The position numbers were made by a program, and so were the translations under genes. DNA of 64,000 nt from Paratinospora sagittata (taxonomy: Eukaryota > Streptophyta > Magnoliopsida > Ranunculales > Menispermaceae): positions 25,272,286-25,336,285 of the forward strand of contig CM069603.1 of NCBI GenBank assembly GCA_035771175.1, written 5' to 3'. Positions 59,830 through 64,000 of the stretch are shown here, one piece after another; position 1 is the first letter of the stretch, and every line of letters begins with the position of its first letter. The notes under the pieces were generated by a model. The model saw only the letters and a list, made by a program, of their open reading frames with translations, ran no database searches and was not told where the DNA came from.

Positions 59830-61480
59830 TTTAAAAAAGAGAGAGAATATGCTAATAAAGTAAATGAAATGTTTTAATAGTATTAATACAAATAATGGTA
59901 TATTAACATACATAATATTAATGTTACCTTGATGAAATACTTACACTAAAAAAATGTTTTTATAATGTTGATTCTAATGATCTTGATCTATATTAACATG
60001 TTCTAAATTAATGTTATACATCTAATTAAAAAATAAATAAATAGACTACTAAAGTAAAGGAAGTATTTTAATGATGTAGATACAAATAATATTAATTTAA
60101 CATTTTTTAAATTAATGTTACCTTAGTAAATACTTACACTAATAAAATATTTTGATAATATTGACCTATGTTAATATGTTCTAAGTTAAAGTTACACATC
60201 TTATTGAAATAAATAGAATAATAAAGTAAGGGAAATATTATTTCATCATTTAATGTAAATAAAGTTAATATTTTGATAATGTTGATCTATATTAACATTT
60301 TCTAAATTAATGTTATACATCTTATTAAAATAAATAGATTATTAAAGGAAGGAAAATATTTTAATAATGCTAATACGAATAATATTATTTTATATTAACA
60401 TAGTTAAAAATAATTTTACCTTAATAAAATACTTGTATTAATAAAATATTTTGATAATGTAAGAGTGAAAGAGGTTTTTATTCAAGAGGCTTTGCACCTG
60501 AAATAGGACTAATGAAAATCTCGTGGAGAAAACTCCAGTGCGCTCTTGCGGCCCTAGACGTAAAAGGCGTGTTTAGCCTAGCTTCAAAACATAAGGGCTA
60601 ACGCGTTGCCTTGCTTGACCCATAAAGAATCAACTTGACGCTCTTCAACTTCTCTATACTATATACACTATACGCTGTTTGACTGAACTCGTTTTTTATG
60701 GCTTCGTCAGGCTCCGCGTTCATGAAATTCCAACGCCAACAAGTGAAAGCAAATTCTTCGATCTCCATTTCATCCCCCGTTCCAATTTCTGCTTGTAGTG
60801 AGATGTGCAAGAAAACTACAGTACTAACGCCCCAATTTGAGTAAGGAGTTTTGAAGCTGCAGTGAGCGGAGCTTGAAGAATCGAAGCGAGCGCTTAGCGC
60901 TTATGGTCTAGTGTAGTCAAGCGACATACTTGTGGTTTTGAAGCAGCTGTAGTTTGCATAGGACTGTCAGGCTAAAAAGTGCTAGTTGTTGTGCGCTAGT
61001 GCACGTCCGTTTTGAGGCAGGCGAAAAGCAGCGAGTGGAGCTTGAAGAAGCGAACCAGAGTAGCGCTCTGGAGCAGGTTGCTGATTGCTGTCTTCAAAAA
61101 TGATATGTTACCAAAGTAAATAGACTAGCAAAGTAAAGTAAATATTTTAATAATGTTAATACAAATAATGTTAATTTATATTAGCATATTGAAAATTAAT
61201 GTTACTTTAGCAAAATATTTACATTAATAAAATATTTTGATAATGTTAATTCTAGTAATTTTGATCGATATCAACATGTTCTAGATTAATATTATACTTC
61301 TCGATAATGTTAATAAAAATGATATTAATTAATATTAGCATGTTTTAGATTAATATTACCTCACTAAAATAGTTAGACTAATAAAATAAGGCAAATAACT
61401 TTATAATGTTAAAATAAATGATATGATTGGTGTTAACATGTTTTATATTAACATTACTTCACTGAAATTGGACTGCATAC
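59830..61480. repeat. AT-rich degenerate tandem repeats inside hAT copy C
   Basis: Repeating phrases 'ataaaatattttgataatgtt', 'gatctatattaacatgttctaaattaatgttatac' (as pieces) and 'aataaagtaaaggaa' recur with a period of about 120-190 bp. The array is interrupted by the GC-richer block at 60455-61095. Confidence 0.75.
60455..61095. other. GC-richer insertion of unknown nature in the AT-rich array
   Basis: About 640 bp with base composition unlike its surroundings, interrupting the tandem array. It has repeated 'gagcttgaag(a)a(t/g)cgaa' phrases (60868, 61039) and 'agcgctta/gcgctctgg' motifs. No open frame of note and no clear duplication at the edges. I do not recognise it. Confidence 0.5.
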
Positions 61481-62340
61481 CGGTTGAAAATTTGTGCATA
61501 TTTATTTTTAATATGAATCTCGAACCTCAAAAAGAATTCGATATTGGATGGAGACATGGAGATATGGAGAACCTGTCGATGGGAATAGGCAAAGTCAACG
61601 TGTAAATATTGTAGTCACGTGAACAAATCTGGTGGAGTCACGAGATTGAAACAACATAATAACAATTCAATCAGCTTGCATTCAATTTTTGCAATAACAT
61701 ATAATAGTATAATAACAATTCAAAAAAACTACATTCAAATTTTAAATGTATAAAATTTATTGACAATTAATAAATATACATGAAATCTTTCATACTCAAA
61801 AAATTTATGGATAATAAATAAGTCTAATTTTAAACAATATACAAATAATGAGACGACAACTTAAATAAGTCCTGAAGAGCTACTAATTATAACAGTTAAA
61901 TTTAAAAAAATGTTGCTTCGTCCTTTTAAGAAATAGTCTATCCAGTCTCAACACTTTGAAATTGTAGCATATTGAATTCAACTTAAATCTTTCATAAATT
62001 TCTTGACTTGAAAAAAAGAAAGAAATTGTTAGATACAAGTAAATAATATACAATTCATAACATGTGCGATGTGCACTAAATATTGTTAATGTAAAAACAC
62101 ATGTTTCAAACCATTATATTTATATTTTTATATGTTAAAAGTATCTATGTATGTTTGTTTTCATCATTTTTAATAGTAATTATGCATATTTTAGCATCTA
62201 TATAAAAATTCTTGAAACTTCTCTAAGTTGGCGAATTTTTACAAAAATTCTCCAAGACTTCTCGTACTTTCCCGAATTAATTCTGATTTTTAAAGGTCAA
62301 AGTGTAGGGCGAAGTCGAAGTTTCGAACCTTGGTGTTAAC

Positions 62341-63077
62341 TATGTTAATTTTACTAGAAATCCTTAGATTACCCCTCTAATTTTCAGGAGTTAAACAATT
62401 TATTAAATTAATCTATGTAGTTATTTAAGGAAAAAATAGTAATGAATCACTAAAATGCTCCAAATCCCATTCTCTTCAAATGTCTAAAACTTTAATCTGA
62501 GCCGTCATGTGTTGTTTCTTTCCCACCATATCATATTATCTCAAATAGTTGAGTTGAGACAATTCCTATATCTGATATCGTTACATGTTTTTTGCACACT
62601 TAATGTTCCCTTGTTTGACTTTGCACCTTTTACCTGTTTGTATCATTGTTTTCAAAAAAATTAATCATTTCATTGCAACTGTAAATCTGACAGCAAAAAC
62701 TTCTATCAACTCTTAATCCTTCATCTTTTTCAATGTTTAATTTTAAGCTTTTTGTTCCTTCTTTGCAAGGTTTACTTTTCCAACTGTACTGGAATAATAG
62801 GATACTCCTTTGCGAAGAGGTAATTGAATCAACCTTCCATGAACATAGAACTCAAGGTTTATACGCTTCCATCGATTCAAGATAGTCTTTAATAACTTTA
62901 TAATTATTATTTTGTAGAGTGAATTAAATTAAAACTACACTTCTCCATGATTACGAAATGAAAGAACTTAACCAACTTGTTGGCCCCGATGGAAGCTAAG
63001 AGGGTAGGTGAATTGGGTTTCTTGCAATATTTTAAAAACAACTCAAAAATTATTCTATTACAAAATGAAAAGGCATA
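62341..63077 (+). other. Intron 9 stretch between hAT copy C and the LINE
   Basis: No coding signal. The right part (62975-63077) runs on past the LINE at 63880 in the same context, a probable LTR-like sequence (tgttggccccgatgg, 'gacacctcctgcctacgttc'). Confidence 0.5.
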
Positions 63078-63093
63078 GAAAGTGAAGAGATAG

Positions 63094-63863
63094 TTTTTTT
63101 TTTTTGACAAGAAACATAAGGTATATATATATAAAAGGAAAAAACCAAAGGGGCGAGATGCCCCAATGGAGAGTTACAAAGTTTCAAGTATGTTGTTCCA
63201 TCTGTACATCCAGTCCCCTATACCATAACCTAAAGATAGTTTACAAGAACTAATCCAAGAAGCAAAAATAAAAAGGGCGTGATCCCACAACTTGCTACAA
63301 GAGGAAAAACCGTTCCTAAACATCTTGCTATTCCTTTCATTCCAAATACACCAAAGATTAGCCAAAAACATACACTTCCAGTACGGTTTGATCTTACTAT
63401 TATACAACCCACTAGGATAAGTAAAATAAGAGGTGGGATCCGGAGGTGACAAAATTCTGCATTTGTGGCACCAAAACTCCCGCAAATCCTTCATCATTTT
63501 GCAATCCACGAACACATGGTCCACTGATTCATTACTTTTTCTGTAAAGACAACACCAAGATGGGGAGAGCATAATATTATGAAACCTTTTTTACAAAACG
63601 TCTGCACAGTTGAGCTTCTTATGGGCAATTAGCCACCCCAGGATTTTGACTTTGGAAGGGACATTTGCAGTCCAAAAAAAGTTTGCATGGGGGAAAGGAG
63701 GCATATTGTCCAAAGAGGAAAGAGATGAGAACATAGATTTAGAAGAAAAGGAACCTGTGGGTTTTCCTAACCACCAAGTTCTGTCGTCGCGGTTTTGGAG
63801 CTAATAAGATTGAAGACATTGGATGAAATTTGGAATTTCCTCCAGATATAGTAAGTGAAATTT
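63094..63863 (-). mobile_element. 5'-truncated L1 LINE, reverse orientation (intron 9)
   Basis: A 16-bp perfect duplication GAAAGTGAAGAGATAG flanks it (63078-63093 and 63864-63879), and a T-run at 63094-63106 is its poly(A) tail. The minus strand encodes the ORF2 C-terminus: a FFWTANVPSKVKILGWL-like block near 63660, then CCLYRKSNESVDHVFVDC (zf-RVT zinc-binding region) and LWCIWNERNSKMFRNGFSS. One in-frame stop at about 63590. About 770 bp; recent. Confidence 0.95.
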
Positions 63864-63879
63864 GAAAGTGAAGAGATAG

Positions 63880-64000
63880 TAAACAACACACAAGGATTTT
63901 AGCTTGGTTTGACACCTCCTGCCTACGTTCATGACTTAACTCCTTGTTGAATATTTTGCTAAATCCAACTACCGAACCTCAAGTGGACCCAAAGTCGACT
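63880..64000 (+). other. Right edge of the window, inside intron 9
   Basis: Continuation of the sequence interrupted by the LINE. No kinesin exon is seen. Confidence 0.6.

Larger units (their letters stand above)
59013..62332 (+). mobile_element. hAT-like element, copy C (intron 9), 3.3 kb
   Basis: Perfect 8-bp duplication GTGTTAAC at 59005-59012 and 62333-62340. Ends cacggtctgaaaattcggcg and (reversed) caaggttcgaaacttcgac, of the same type as copies A and B. Near the left end, 59320-59455 read on the minus strand resembles a plant 5' leader (aaaccctagccgctgcaag), perhaps left from an autonomous relative. The interior is mostly AT-rich tandem repeats and has no transposase. Confidence 0.88.

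Noticed and set aside
58417..64000. Search for the next kinesin exon (SSKTLMIVNICP-like)
   Set aside because: No frame with this block after a plausible AG acceptor was found. The exon is taken to lie beyond the window.
1..64000. rRNA, tRNA, organelle or bacterial DNA
   Set aside because: The only tRNA-related sequences seen are retrotransposon primer-binding sites. Gene structure is nuclear plant throughout.

Overview
The window is nuclear DNA of a flowering plant, most likely a eudicot with a repeat-rich genome. The evidence is GT-AG introns several kb long, plant LTR retrotransposons with plant-type primer-binding sites (tRNA-Asp-like and initiator tRNA-Met), L1-type LINEs, hAT and Mutator-like DNA transposons, and one gene whose protein closely resembles the plant-specific KAC kinesins (KIN-14A/B). 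I cannot name the species.

Positions 1-25266 hold no host gene I can recognise. From left to right there are several broken LTRs (1-5465). Next comes a truncated, stop-bearing Athila/Tat-like Ty3-gypsy element on the minus strand (5466-12904: RT, protease, gag, PBS, 5' LTR), whose gag is split by a 2.26-kb solo LTR with a 5-6-bp target-site duplication. Then follow a decayed plant-mobile-domain (PMD/MAIN-like) gene split by a solo LTR (13880-16520), a ~177-bp tandem array, another solo LTR, and an AT-rich repeat region. Last is a 3.8-kb Mutator-like element (21471-25266) whose long inverted ends carry eight hairpin-forming palindromes. It keeps only the 5' leader, leader intron and N-terminus of its transposase, followed by four 179-bp repeats.

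Positions 25267-64000 are occupied by one gene on the plus strand, a KAC-type kinesin. Nine coding exons (216, 124, 87, 171, 107, 132, 179, 162 and 92 nt) join in one frame for 423 codons with canonical GT-AG borders. They cover the N-terminal region, a predicted coiled coil and most of the motor domain (P-loop, switch II). The rest of the motor and the C-terminal half must lie beyond the right edge. The coding sequence adds up to 1.27 kb over 32.8 kb, because introns 1, 2, 4, 8 and 9 are 5-8 kb or longer and full of transposons.

The intron insertions are well delimited. Three copies of one hAT-like family (introns 2, 8, 9) have 8-bp duplications. Two 344-bp hAT MITEs stand in opposite orientation on either side of the P-loop exon. 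Two 5'-truncated LINEs have poly(A) tracts and 11-bp and 16-bp duplications. There is also a solo LTR with a LINE inside it, a pair of related LTRs with a Copia LTR/PBS between them, and other MITEs. I found no rRNA, tRNA or CRISPR, and no evidence of a new multi-gene system. The most interesting points are the inverted MITE pair around exon 5, the hairpin-bearing MULE about 300 bp upstream of the kinesin start codon, and the shared tandem repeat linking that MULE to the PMD-gene remnant.
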